From Clostridiaceae bacterium (GTDB lineage Bacteria > Bacillota_A > Clostridia > Clostridiales > Clostridiaceae), in the NCBI GenBank assembly GCA_029256485.1, contig JAQSXU010000033.1, forward strand, positions 1-45,176: 45,176 bases of DNA, written 5' to 3'. Of this stretch, positions 8,592 through 16,369 are shown one piece after another. The notes under the pieces are model-generated. The model made no database searches. It was not told the origin of the DNA and saw only the letters and a list, made by a program, of their open reading frames with translations. Position 1 is the stretch's first letter. Each line of letters begins with the position of its first letter. Made by a program: the position numbers and the translations under genes.

Positions 8592-9446
8592 CTATTTTAT
8601 TGAGTCTAAATATGCTACTGCACTCAAGGCTGCAACCTGACCCTCACCACATGCCTTCATATATTGATATGGCTTTCCAGTGCAGTCTCCAGCTGCAAAG
8701 CATCCCTGTATATTTGTGCTCATGTCCCTAGCCGCTTTTATATGATCATTCTCCATATCCAGACCTGGAACCAATTGAGCCGGGGATATACTATCTTTTA
8801 ATACAAATATACCATCAGTTTGTATTTCGCTGTTTCTTAGCAATAATTTATTAACTCTATCTTCTCCCTGAATTTCAAGTGGAATATCCTTTACTATTTC
8901 TACGGAAGGGTTAATCTTATATTCGCTTTTGTATAATGGAACATAATATAATTTTGATGCTAATTCACTTACATAGTTTGCTTCTTCTTCGGCTTCCTTT
9001 GTATAAGCGATAATTGTAACCGGCTTATTTCTGTAAAGAGGTGCATCACAGGTTGCGCAATATCCAACACCTTTTCCAAGGAATTTTTCTTCACCCTTTA
9101 AAGGCTTTCCATACTCCATACCAGTAGCCAAAATTACTGTTGCAGCTTCAAACATTTTATCATTTGCCATAAGTGAAAAATACTCTCCCATAGCGTAGAT
9201 TGCAGTAATTCTTTCTTCATTAATATCAATGTTCATTGAATTAATATGATTTGTGAATTTGGCCTTTAGTTCCTCACCAGTAAGTCCATAAAATCCTAAA
9301 TAATTATTAACTTCTGGAGCCTTGATTAATTTATTGCTTAAATATTTGTATCCAAAAACTATTACATTTTTATTTCTAATTTTAGCATTTATGGCTGCTG
9401 AAATTCCAGCTGGACCACTTCCAACAATAGCAATATCGTATCGCAC
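8592..9446 (-). CDS. trxB: Thioredoxin reductase-like flavoprotein without NADPH site (ferredoxin-type)
   Basis: Reduces thioredoxin through an FAD and a redox disulphide. The 284 residues carry the FAD motif VGSGPAGISAA, VILATG, the active-site CATCDAP and the C-terminal GCFAAGDC. The NADPH-binding GGGDSA(V/A)E block and the HRR-type phosphate site of classical TrxB are missing; in their place are TIIAYTKEAEEEANYV and YVPLYK. This, together with the short length, fits the ferredoxin-dependent flavin thioredoxin reductases known from clostridia. The start is GTG at 9446, with AGGAG about 11 bases away. It lies 26 bases after trxA in the same operon. The electron donor is an inference. Confidence 0.85.
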   Translation of the reverse strand: MRYDIAIVGSGPAGISAAINAKIRNKNVIVFGYKYLSNKLIKAPEVNNYLGFYGLTGEELKAKFTNHINSMNIDINEERITAIYAMGEYFSLMANDKMFEAATVILATGMEYGKPLKGEEKFLGKGVGYCATCDAPLYRNKPVTIIAYTKEAEEEANYVSELASKLYYVPLYKSEYKINPSVEIVKDIPLEIQGEDRVNKLLLRNSEIQTDGIFVLKDSISPAQLVPGLDMENDHIKAARDMSTNIQGCFAAGDCTGKPYQYMKACGEGQVAALSAVAYLDSIK

Positions 9447-9472
9447 AGATAATACATCTCCTACATTTATAA

Positions 9473-9790
9473 CTAAATATGATTTTCTATTAATGATTTT
9501 ATTGATTGCTTTGGTCTAAAGCCTACCATTGTATCAACAACTTTACCACCTTTAAATACCATAACAGTTGGTATACTTGCTATTCTAAATTGTGATGAAA
9601 TAACAGGGTTTTCATCAACATTCACTTTTACAAACTTAGCTTTTCCTGTTAGTTCTCCTGAAATTTCATCTAAAACTGGTGACAGCATTTTACAAGGTCC
9701 GCACCATGGAGCCCAAAAATCAACCACAACAGTCTCATTTGCATTCATAACTTCTACAGGAAAATTATTATCATTTACTTGATTTACCAT
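9473..9790 (-). CDS. trxA: Thioredoxin
   Basis: A 105-residue cytoplasmic dithiol-disulphide carrier with the classical active site WAPWCGPCKM and the cis-proline loop SIPTVMVF. Start codons upstream at 9796 and beyond are in frame, but GGAGGT (9797-9802) abuts the one at 9796 and is correctly spaced from the ATG at 9790, giving MVNQVNDNNF. It is first gene of a trxA-trxB operon, so substrate and reductase are made together. A promoter and a CsoR-like inverted repeat precede it. Confidence 0.95.
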   Translation of the reverse strand: MVNQVNDNNFPVEVMNANETVVVDFWAPWCGPCKMLSPVLDEISGELTGKAKFVKVNVDENPVISSQFRIASIPTVMVFKGGKVVDTMVGFRPKQSIKSLIENHI

Positions 9791-9805
9791 ATTCATACCT
9801 CCATT

Positions 9806-9822
9806 ATACCCCATATGGGTAT
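9806..9822. promoter_or_regulatory. CsoR/CstR-like operator in the trxA leader
   Basis: ATACCC-CATAT-GGGTAT is an inverted repeat with six-base perfect arms and five-base centre. It resembles operators of the CsoR/RcnR/CstR family (sensors of copper, nickel, formaldehyde or persulphide). It lies just downstream of the expected transcription start of trxA, where a bound repressor would block transcription. No csoR gene is in the window. Confidence 0.45.
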
Positions 9823-9834
9823 TTAATTAATTAT

Positions 9835-9863
9835 ATTTTACTCCATTTTTATAAAAAGGTCAA
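9835..9863 (-). promoter_or_regulatory. Promoter of trxA-trxB
   Basis: On the minus strand TTGACC (9858-9863) and TAAAAT (9835-9840) are separated by 17 bases, close to the sigma-A consensus and about 45 bases before the trxA ATG. Confidence 0.65.
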
Positions 9864-9892
9864 TATTTGTTTTGATTATTTATAGATAATAA

Positions 9893-11149
9893 TTATTGAT
9901 TATCTATAATTTGCTTTATATTTGAATTATTATATATGGAATTAGGATAATTTTTTACTAATTGTTCAGCATATCCCTTTCCCTTTGTGTTATCTACACC
10001 ATTATAAATAACGGATAATTTATATAATACCGTCTCCTCATAATCTCCTCTATAGGTCTCATGATATATAGTGTAGTACTTTAAAGCCATTTCAATATCA
10101 TTACTTTCTTCGTAACTTAGTGCCAGAAAATAAATAATATGAGGATAAAGATAACTTTCTTTACCAACTGAGTATGCCTTTGAAAATTCATTAATGCTTT
10201 CTTTATATTTCTTATTTTTTAAATATGTACTTCCATTATTATAGAAACTTTCTGTTCCATATTTTTTTAAAGTATTTAAAGCATTATTTAAAAGTACTTT
10301 GTTATTAATACTTAAATCTTTATCCTTCCATGACTGATAAATATCATACATGATATTGTAATCACTGCTGTTTATTGAATTTTCTAATTGACCATATGGA
10401 AATAATGCATTTACTTTATCTTTTGTATCAGTTGACTTGATTTCAGCTGTAGATGTTTCAGTCTGCTTATTTGTATTGTTTACAATAGATGTTTTTTTAT
10501 TAGTGTTTTTGCTATTTTCTTTAGAGATTTTATTGTTATTCAAAAAGCCCTGGCTTGATGCTGCATATATAATTACTGCTGCCGCTATAACTAATGTGGC
10601 AGCAGTAATTATTTTCTTGTAATTATAGCCAGTGGATTTTTTAATTCCCCCAAAACTTTTTAATATCTTTAAAATCTGCCTGGCCCCAGCATTTTTTCTA
10701 TCTACTGATACTGTCTTATTCACATGGTTATATGCATTATCATACTCTCCTAATTTAATATAGCAATTTGCAATAGCATTGTTAACATTGATAGTGTTAA
10801 AATCACTGTCCAAGCATTTTATAAGCATTTCTTTTGCTTCATCAATTCTTAAATCTTTAATCAGTTCCAGTGATCTCTTATAGCCGTTTTCCATATCTTT
10901 ATCATTTTTGCTATCCTGTAAGTATTTTCGGGCTATATCATTTTTATTCATTTTATAATTGAGCTGCCAAATTCCCTGTGCTTCACTTAATTTACCAGTT
11001 AAATAATATAGCATTCCTTTTAAATTTAATGCAGAACTATTTCTATTATTTAATGCTATGCTTTTATTACATAGTTCAAAGGCCATGTTTATATAACCAT
11101 CATTGTATTTATTTAATGCCTTTAAATAATACTTTGTACTTTTGTCCAT
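9893..11149 (-). CDS. TPR-repeat membrane protein
   Basis: A 418-residue protein with TPR-like repeats on both sides of one membrane helix. The N-terminal part (about 1-165) has A/G/Y-patterned helical repeats, such as FELCNKSIALNNRNSSALNLKGMLYYLTGKLSEA. A helix follows at about 180-198 (IITAATLVIAAAVIIYAA), then a low-complexity Asn/Thr/Lys linker, and a second TPR region (about 305-415) including YKESINEFSKAYSVG and EMALKYYTIYHETYRGDYEETVLYKL. It is probably a scaffold reaching from cytoplasm to the cell surface. The ATG at 11149 follows AAGGAG. It is last in a run with an ECF sigma factor, anti-sigma factor and lipoprotein, and so may belong to their regulon. Exact function unknown. Confidence 0.8.
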   Translation of the reverse strand: MDKSTKYYLKALNKYNDGYINMAFELCNKSIALNNRNSSALNLKGMLYYLTGKLSEAQGIWQLNYKMNKNDIARKYLQDSKNDKDMENGYKRSLELIKDLRIDEAKEMLIKCLDSDFNTINVNNAIANCYIKLGEYDNAYNHVNKTVSVDRKNAGARQILKILKSFGGIKKSTGYNYKKIITAATLVIAAAVIIYAASSQGFLNNNKISKENSKNTNKKTSIVNNTNKQTETSTAEIKSTDTKDKVNALFPYGQLENSINSSDYNIMYDIYQSWKDKDLSINNKVLLNNALNTLKKYGTESFYNNGSTYLKNKKYKESINEFSKAYSVGKESYLYPHIIYFLALSYEESNDIEMALKYYTIYHETYRGDYEETVLYKLSVIYNGVDNTKGKGYAEQLVKNYPNSIYNNSNIKQIIDNQ

Positions 11150-11194
11150 TTTTATGGCTCCTTATTGATATTAAAATGTATTTACTAAACTTAA

Positions 11195-11911
11195 CTATTT
11201 AAACATAGTTAATTCTGAATATGGTTTTGTGAATTCCTCATAATGTGATTTTGTAAAATTATCATCCTCGAAAACCAGCATTTTAATATATAAGTCATAG
11301 TTACCATCTTTATTTTTAACTTTTGTTACTGCTGTAACATTTTGTTTATCATTTGCCTTATACACTAGGCTTACTTTTCCCGTTGCAATATTTAAGCTGT
11401 ATAGACTTCCACCCTGTGAAACCGTACCATAGCCTAGGCCTATTACTACTAATAAATTTTTATCATCCCACCATGCAATATACTTTGGAGAATTCTGCTT
11501 TTTATTGTCAGCTATTTCATAGCTGTATACTTTTCCACTGCCATCTTTAACAATAACCTTACCTATTCCTTCCTCTGCTGCTGTCTCTCCCTTACCCTCT
11601 ATACAAGCCTGTACAGTGCCATAAGTTTTCCATGGTGTGCTAAACTTTGGATTTGAGGTTACCTCTGTTTTATTGAATTTAGGCAGAGTTGGATCTACAA
11701 CTTCACTGTTTGTTGTATTTGAATTACTGTTTTCAGTTTTATTTGATTGTTCAGTATTATTTGCTGGCGCAGTTTGCTGCTGTTTATTTGAATTAGAATT
11801 AGTTGAAAGTTCTGCACTTTTTTTACTATTACTGCAGGCTGTTAAAGTTACTATTAGGGATATTATTAAAGAGGTGCTTATTATTCTTTTTAAATATGCC
11901 TTTCTTGTCAT
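11195..11911 (-). CDS. Lipoprotein with DUF4652-like domain
   Basis: A 238-residue lipoprotein. The N-terminal signal peptide ends in the lipobox LTAC (Cys about residue 26), followed by an Asn/Ser/Thr/Gln-rich linker to about residue 75. The C-terminal domain (FSTPWKTYGTVQACIEGKGETAAEEGIGK..., WWDDKNLLVVIGLGYGTVSQGGSLYSLNI, FEDDNFTKSHYEEF) closely resembles the extracytoplasmic domain of the neighbouring anti-sigma factor and the DUF4652 family. Shine-Dalgarno GGGAGTGAT precedes the ATG at 11911, 18 bases after the anti-sigma stop. It probably sits on the outer face of the membrane and shares ligand or partner with the anti-sigma factor. That role is an inference. Confidence 0.85.
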   Translation of the reverse strand: MTRKAYLKRIISTSLIISLIVTLTACSNSKKSAELSTNSNSNKQQQTAPANNTEQSNKTENSNSNTTNSEVVDPTLPKFNKTEVTSNPKFSTPWKTYGTVQACIEGKGETAAEEGIGKVIVKDGSGKVYSYEIADNKKQNSPKYIAWWDDKNLLVVIGLGYGTVSQGGSLYSLNIATGKVSLVYKANDKQNVTAVTKVKNKDGNYDLYIKMLVFEDDNFTKSHYEEFTKPYSELTMFK

Positions 11912-11929
11912 TTACATCACTCCCAATTA

Positions 11930-12967
11930 TTATTTTTTATTACTGGTCCAAACAATGTGACCACTTTCATTTTTTATAACTATTTCTTTAGTAAAATCCG
12001 CATTGGAAGGGGAAATGTACCAATTTTCAGTATGACTCTTTACATAATTATCGTCATCATATATTAGTACTTTAAAATTAATTCTGTTCATAGATTTGTC
12101 CACAGATATTATCTGATCCTTTTTATTTGAGTCTTCCTCATAAATAGCAGTGGTTTTTAAATCATTAATATTTAATAAATACACACTGCCTCCTGGTGAT
12201 AAAGTTCCGTGCCCATATCCAATTATAACAAATAAATTATTATTATCATACCATTCAATAAATTTAGTGCTATTTTGCTCACTATTATTTTTCAATTGAA
12301 GTCTCCAAACATCATTATTACTGTTATTCTTCAGTAATATTGTTCCTATACCCTCCTCTGACGCATTATTTCCAATTCCGTCTACACAAGCTGAAAGTTT
12401 ATTGTCTAAAGATGCTTTCCATGGTGTGTGAAAATTATTTTCCGGGAAGCTGCCTTCAAATTTTTTCTCAAATAAAGGTACAGCAACATTACTGATCACA
12501 TTTTTTTGTGAACTGGTTGATTCCGTACTTCTTTCATTATCCATTTTAGTATTTAAGCTGGTCTTTTGTTCCGCTGTTACGCTTTTATTTTTAATGCTAT
12601 TTTGGCTGAGAATTGATGTTTTCTTTCCCAAATTATAATTTGGAATCATAATAAGTATAATTACCACTGCCGCTGTTGAAAGGTATGGTACAATATATTT
12701 TTTAAAATGAAATTTAAGTTTATTCTTATTTTCAGCATACCTTTGCGGATCAATACTTTTCATTATATCCGTTCTGGAACTTATAAAGTTTATCCCCTCT
12801 GTACTTAATGCAGTACGAAACATTTTATCCATACTGATTTCCTCATTATATATTTTTCTGCATTTCTGGCAGTGCTCCATATGATTTTCCATTGCCAATG
12901 CTAAATCATTGTTTATATTGCCTTCTATATAATCATTTAATTTTCTATTAAAGATTGTACAATTCAT
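11930..12967 (-). CDS. Anti-sigma factor: zinc finger, membrane helix, DUF4652-like sensor
   Basis: A 345-residue single-pass membrane protein. The cytoplasmic N-terminus has a zinc-binding anti-sigma motif HMEHCQKC (H-x3-C-x2-C, about residues 29-36). A membrane helix lies near residues 92-112 (VPYLSTAAVVIILIMIPNY). After a polar linker comes an extracytoplasmic domain of about 150 residues (FHTPWKASLDNKLSACVDGIG..., YDNNNLFVIIGYGHGTLSPGGSVYLLNI, YDDDNYVKSH). It would hold the ECF sigma factor inactive until an outside signal is sensed. Its ATG overlaps the sigma stop codon (ATGA, 4 bases), the usual arrangement for a stoichiometric sigma/anti-sigma pair. Confidence 0.9.
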   Translation of the reverse strand: MNCTIFNRKLNDYIEGNINNDLALAMENHMEHCQKCRKIYNEEISMDKMFRTALSTEGINFISSRTDIMKSIDPQRYAENKNKLKFHFKKYIVPYLSTAAVVIILIMIPNYNLGKKTSILSQNSIKNKSVTAEQKTSLNTKMDNERSTESTSSQKNVISNVAVPLFEKKFEGSFPENNFHTPWKASLDNKLSACVDGIGNNASEEGIGTILLKNNSNNDVWRLQLKNNSEQNSTKFIEWYDNNNLFVIIGYGHGTLSPGGSVYLLNINDLKTTAIYEEDSNKKDQIISVDKSMNRINFKVLIYDDDNYVKSHTENWYISPSNADFTKEIVIKNESGHIVWTSNKK

Positions 12968-13521
12968 AACTTACACCTCTTCTCCTTAAAGAATTCTGCT
13001 TCTCTGAATTTATCCCTTGCTTTATAATATCTTCTTTTAACACTGGATTCGCTTATGTTAAGTGCTTCAGCTATATCTGCAAATGTTATATTTTCCTTAG
13101 TATATTTCATTATGAATATAACTTTATCTGTTGTTTCCAGTGAATTAATAAATTTTTCAACAGTGTTCTTCGTTTCTCTATATTCTATTGCTTCTTCAGG
13201 AGATGTTTCTTTGGATGAAAGGTTTATATGATCCTCAATATTTGATTCATAAGTTCTTCTATACTTTCTTATATAATCAATACATTTATTTTTTGCAATT
13301 TGAAACATCCAATTTGAAAATTTATATTTATTATTATATAAATACATTTTATTATATATTGTAATAAAAACCTCTTGGGTAATATCTTCAGCAGCTTCCT
13401 TATGTTTTATCATATTATAAATAAATTTCAGCACAATTAATTCATATTTATTTACCAATATATTAAAGCTGTCTATATTGCCTTTTAATATTTCCTCTAC
13501 AAGCTTTAAATCCTCATCCAT
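12964..13521 (-). CDS. ECF-family RNA polymerase sigma factor
   Basis: A 185-residue sigma-70 family protein with only regions 2 and 4. Region 2 (about 10-90) includes the core-binding AAEDITQEVFITIYNK and the -10-binding NWMFQIAKNKCIDYIRKYRR. Region 4 (about 125-175) has the helix-turn-helix ITFADIAEALNISESSVKRRYYKARDKF. It directs RNA polymerase to stress-type promoters when released by the anti-sigma factor encoded immediately after. The ATG at 13521 has a GGGCGGTGAT-type Shine-Dalgarno. The regulon is unknown; autoregulation of its own four-gene run is likely, but I could not define the promoter. Confidence 0.92.
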   Translation of the reverse strand: MDEDLKLVEEILKGNIDSFNILVNKYELIVLKFIYNMIKHKEAAEDITQEVFITIYNKMYLYNNKYKFSNWMFQIAKNKCIDYIRKYRRTYESNIEDHINLSSKETSPEEAIEYRETKNTVEKFINSLETTDKVIFIMKYTKENITFADIAEALNISESSVKRRYYKARDKFREAEFFKEKRCKL

Positions 13522-13560
13522 TTAATCACCGCCCTTAATAAAGTTAATTTTTCGCAGTTG

Positions 13561-13575
13561 ATAGTTAAGAACTAT
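13561..13575. repeat. Perfect short inverted repeat between sigma and kinase genes
   Basis: ATAGTT-AAG-AACTAT, six-base arms with three-base centre, lies in the 233-base divergent gap between the ECF sigma gene and the deoxynucleoside kinase gene. It could be an operator or leader hairpin. No other element in this gap was clear. Confidence 0.35.
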
Positions 13576-13754
13576 TAGTTTATAGTACTATTTATAATTA
13601 TATACGATAAGTAAATAAAAAAGTTATCATTTAACAGACATTGTAAATATATAACAGTTCATACAATGAAGAGGTGATATAAGTGTTTTACTCAGATATT
13701 TTAAGTCATGTTGGAAAAAACTTATCATTTGATAACCATAAGGAGGAGATACAT

Positions 13755-14372
13755 ATGAATAAAAATCAAACCATAGTAGTTGACGGGGTTGTAGGCGTTG
13801 GTAAGTCCAGTTTAATGAATTTGCTTCAAAATGAAGGTTATACTGCCTTTCCTGAGCCAGTAGTGGACAACCCTTTATTAGATAAATTTTATCATGACAG
13901 AAAAAGATATAGTTTTAGCCTGCAAATTTTCTTTCTTAACAGAAGATTTGCACATATAAAAAATGCTATGAAAAACAAAAAAGTGGTTATGGATAGGAGT
14001 ATTTATGGTGATGCCATTTTTGCAAAAATGCTGTGCGACAATGGTGAAATGTCAGTTGAGGAATTTAATCTTTATAAGGAATTACTTGAAAACATGCTTG
14101 AGCACGTTACTCCTCCAACTTTAATGATTTATTTGGAAATCAGCGTTGATGGAGCTATGAGAAGAATTACCAAAAGAGGACGTGACTATGAGCAAATAGT
14201 AGAAAGAGCCTACTGGGAAAAACTAAATTCAGAATATAGTAACTATTTTAAGCAGTATAATATTTCTCCAATATTAAAAATAAATGTTGATAATTTAGAC
14301 TTTGAAAACAATGCAGAACATAGGGAGTATATTCTAAGTTTGATAAAAGATAAAATTAAAGAAATTGGCTAA
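13755..14372 (+). CDS. Deoxynucleoside kinase
   Basis: Phosphorylates deoxynucleosides in the salvage pathway using ATP. The 205-residue protein has the P-loop VDGVVGVGKSSL, the conserved EPV loop, the DRS motif in VMDRSIYGDAIFAK and the arginine-rich lid ITKRGRDYEQ, as in the dNK/dGK/dCK family. The frame is open from 13683, but an ideal AGGAGG (13741-13746) points to the ATG at 13755, which also puts the P-loop at the normal distance from the N-terminus. It stands alone between divergent and convergent neighbours. Substrate preference cannot be read from the sequence with certainty. Confidence 0.88.
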   Translation: MNKNQTIVVDGVVGVGKSSLMNLLQNEGYTAFPEPVVDNPLLDKFYHDRKRYSFSLQIFFLNRRFAHIKNAMKNKKVVMDRSIYGDAIFAKMLCDNGEMSVEEFNLYKELLENMLEHVTPPTLMIYLEISVDGAMRRITKRGRDYEQIVERAYWEKLNSEYSNYFKQYNISPILKINVDNLDFENNAEHREYILSLIKDKIKEIG

Positions 14373-14382
14373 TAAATAAGGC

Positions 14383-14428
14383 GGCTCTGCTTTAGATGCA
14401 TGATTATATCAGCATTTAAAACAGAGCC
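14383..14428. terminator. Hairpin between convergent dNK and ptsI genes
   Basis: GGCTCTG-CTTTAGATGC pairs with GCATTTAAAACAGAGCC, about 16 of 17 positions, around a 12-base loop. Neither side has a proper T-tract, so it may terminate weakly or protect transcript ends. Confidence 0.5.
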
Positions 14429-14458
14429 AATGAAAAAATAATTAAATATGAGGCGTTA

Positions 14459-16075
14459 TTAATTGTTCATAATGAGCTGTTTTGCTCTAAGCATGGAGGA
14501 TGCACTCATAGAGAATTCATCTAAGCCATATTCCACAAGAGTTGGAATTGCTCTTTCATCTCCTGCCATTTCTCCACACATTCCACACCATTTTCCTTCT
14601 TTGTGAGCTGATTCTATTGTCATTTTTATTAATTTTAATACTGCTGGATGTAGTGGATTATATAAGTATGAAACTTTTTCATTCATTCTGTCTGCAGCTA
14701 ATGTGTACTGGATTAAATCATTTGTTCCAATACTAAAGAAGTCAACATACTTTGCCAATTCCTCTGAATTTACTGCTGCAGCTGGTATTTCAACCATGAT
14801 TCCAACTTCCATGTCATCTCTGTATTGTATGCCTTCTTTTTTCAATTCCTCAGCACATTCCTTTAATATTTCCTTTGCCTTTAAATATTCCTCTAAGGAG
14901 GATATCATGGGGAACATGATTTTTAAATTACCATATACAGCTGCTCTTAACAATGCTCTCAGCTGAACCTTAAATATATCTGTTCTATCTAAACATAATC
15001 TTATTGCTCTATATCCTAAGAATGGATTCATTTCTTCTGGCATTGGCAGATAAGAAAGCTTTTTATCTCCTCCAATATCCAGTGTTCTAATAACAACTGG
15101 TCTTGGATTCATTTTTTCTACTGCAAACTTATATGACTCATATTGTTCTTCTTCTGTTGGCATATTATCTCTATCCATATATAAAAACTCTGTTCTGAAT
15201 AAACCTACACCGTCTCCGCCATTTTCGATAACTTTTAAAACATCACTTGGTTTTCCTATATTTCCTGCGACTTCTACATGTTTTCCTGCTTTAGTAACAG
15301 TCTTCACTTCGATAAGCTTCTTTAATTCTTCTTTTTCTTTTTCATATGCTTCTTTTTTATTCATATATTCTTTTAAAGTAGCTTCATCAGGATTTATTAT
15401 AGCAACGCCCTCTACTCCATCAACTATAATTTTATCTCCCTCTTTAACTTCCTTTGTTATATCTTTCATTCCAACTATTGCAGGTATTTCTAAAGTCCTA
15501 GACATAATTGCACTATGTGAAGTTCTTCCTCCAATGTTTGTTAAAAATGCAACTACCTTATTTTTATCTAATTGTGCTGTATCTGATGGAGTCAAATCAT
15601 GAGCTACTATTACTGTATTTTCTTGAAGATTTGCAAGACCATCAGGATTTTTTCCAACTAAATTAGCTAATATTCTGTGTCCAACATCCTTTACGTCTGC
15701 TCCTCTTTCTCTCATATATTCATCTTCCATAGAAGCAAATATTCCTGAATACATTTCAACTACATCACTTAATGCTTTTTCAGCATTAACCTTATTATCT
15801 TCTATATTTGTTTTTACAGCTCCAGTAAATTCAGGGTCATCTAACAGCATCATATGGCTTTCAAATACTGCTGCTTTGTCCTTTCCCAATTCTTTTTCTG
15901 CTTTTTCTTTTATTTTAGTTAATTGTTCTCTTGTTGTATTTAATGCTTTCTCTAATTTTGCCTGTTCTGATACTATATCACTTACTGTTCTCTCCACTAT
16001 GGAAATTTCACTATCATCCTTTATTACCACATTACCAATTGCGTATCCTTTTGAAGCTGCAATACCTTTTTTCAT
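14459..16075 (-). CDS. ptsI: PTS enzyme I (phosphoenolpyruvate-protein phosphotransferase)
   Basis: Transfers phosphate from PEP to HPr, the first step of all PTS sugar uptake, in the cytoplasm. The 538-residue protein has the N-terminal HPr-binding domain, the phosphorylated His187 in GGRTSHSAIMSR, and the PEP-binding TIM barrel with GVGLFRTEFLYMDR, EVGIMVEIPAAA, FFSIGTNDLIQYTLA and the catalytic Cys in GMCGEMAGD. Start ATG 16075 has AGGAGG. No ptsH gene is adjacent. It is transcribed away from an HPr-domain sigma-54 activator and has a good -24/-12 promoter, so its expression is probably sigma-54-dependent, which is uncommon for ptsI. Confidence 0.97.
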   Translation of the reverse strand: MKKGIAASKGYAIGNVVIKDDSEISIVERTVSDIVSEQAKLEKALNTTREQLTKIKEKAEKELGKDKAAVFESHMMLLDDPEFTGAVKTNIEDNKVNAEKALSDVVEMYSGIFASMEDEYMRERGADVKDVGHRILANLVGKNPDGLANLQENTVIVAHDLTPSDTAQLDKNKVVAFLTNIGGRTSHSAIMSRTLEIPAIVGMKDITKEVKEGDKIIVDGVEGVAIINPDEATLKEYMNKKEAYEKEKEELKKLIEVKTVTKAGKHVEVAGNIGKPSDVLKVIENGGDGVGLFRTEFLYMDRDNMPTEEEQYESYKFAVEKMNPRPVVIRTLDIGGDKKLSYLPMPEEMNPFLGYRAIRLCLDRTDIFKVQLRALLRAAVYGNLKIMFPMISSLEEYLKAKEILKECAEELKKEGIQYRDDMEVGIMVEIPAAAVNSEELAKYVDFFSIGTNDLIQYTLAADRMNEKVSYLYNPLHPAVLKLIKMTIESAHKEGKWCGMCGEMAGDERAIPTLVEYGLDEFSMSASSMLRAKQLIMNN

Positions 16076-16128
16076 TTTCTTTTCCTCCTACAAATTTCTA
16101 CATAATACATCAAAACAATAAATAAAAT

Positions 16129-16146
16129 AAGCAATTTTTATGCCAA
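16129..16146 (-). promoter_or_regulatory. Sigma-54 (-24/-12) promoter of ptsI
   Basis: The minus strand reads TTGGCATAAAAATTGCTT. The GG and GC dinucleotides have the exact sigma-54 spacing (second G of GG to G of GC, 11 positions) and flanking bases agree with TGGCA-N6-TTGC. The start would be near 16120, about 45 bases before the ptsI ATG. Confidence 0.75.
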
Positions 16147-16221
16147 AGCATTAAAACTTATTTTGATTGCCTATTTAAGGGGCTTTAATTAATTTATGCA
16201 AGTCACCATAATAATAGTATG

Positions 16222-16238
16222 TTGATAAATTTTATCAA
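16222..16238. promoter_or_regulatory. Enhancer-like inverted repeat 1
   Basis: TTGATA-AATTT-TATCAA. Its centre lies about 110 bases upstream of the expected ptsI start, the usual position of a sigma-54 activator site. Confidence 0.6.
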
Positions 16239-16310
16239 TATACTAGCATTATTATGTTACATTTTTTAAAATATACTGGACAACCCTTTATATTATAATG
16301 TATTATGTAG

Positions 16311-16327
16311 TTGATATTTTTTATCAA
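16311..16327. promoter_or_regulatory. Enhancer-like inverted repeat 2
   Basis: TTGATA-TTTTT-TATCAA, with the same arms and spacing as the copy at 16222. Confidence 0.6.
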
Positions 16328-16341
16328 TAAATTGTATGAAG

Positions 16342-16358
16342 ATGATATTTTTTATCAA
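16342..16358. promoter_or_regulatory. Enhancer-like inverted repeat 3
   Basis: ATGATA-TTTTT-TATCAA, one base different from the other copies, 31 bases (about three helical turns) from copy 2. It abuts the Shine-Dalgarno of the activator gene, so binding here could also repress the activator itself. Confidence 0.55.
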
Positions 16359-16369
16359 GGAGATAGTAT

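Noticed and set aside
16291..16299. TATAAT at 16294-16299 as the -10 of the sigma-54 activator gene.
   Set aside because: No acceptable -35 lies 16-18 bases upstream, so the promoter of this gene remains undefined.
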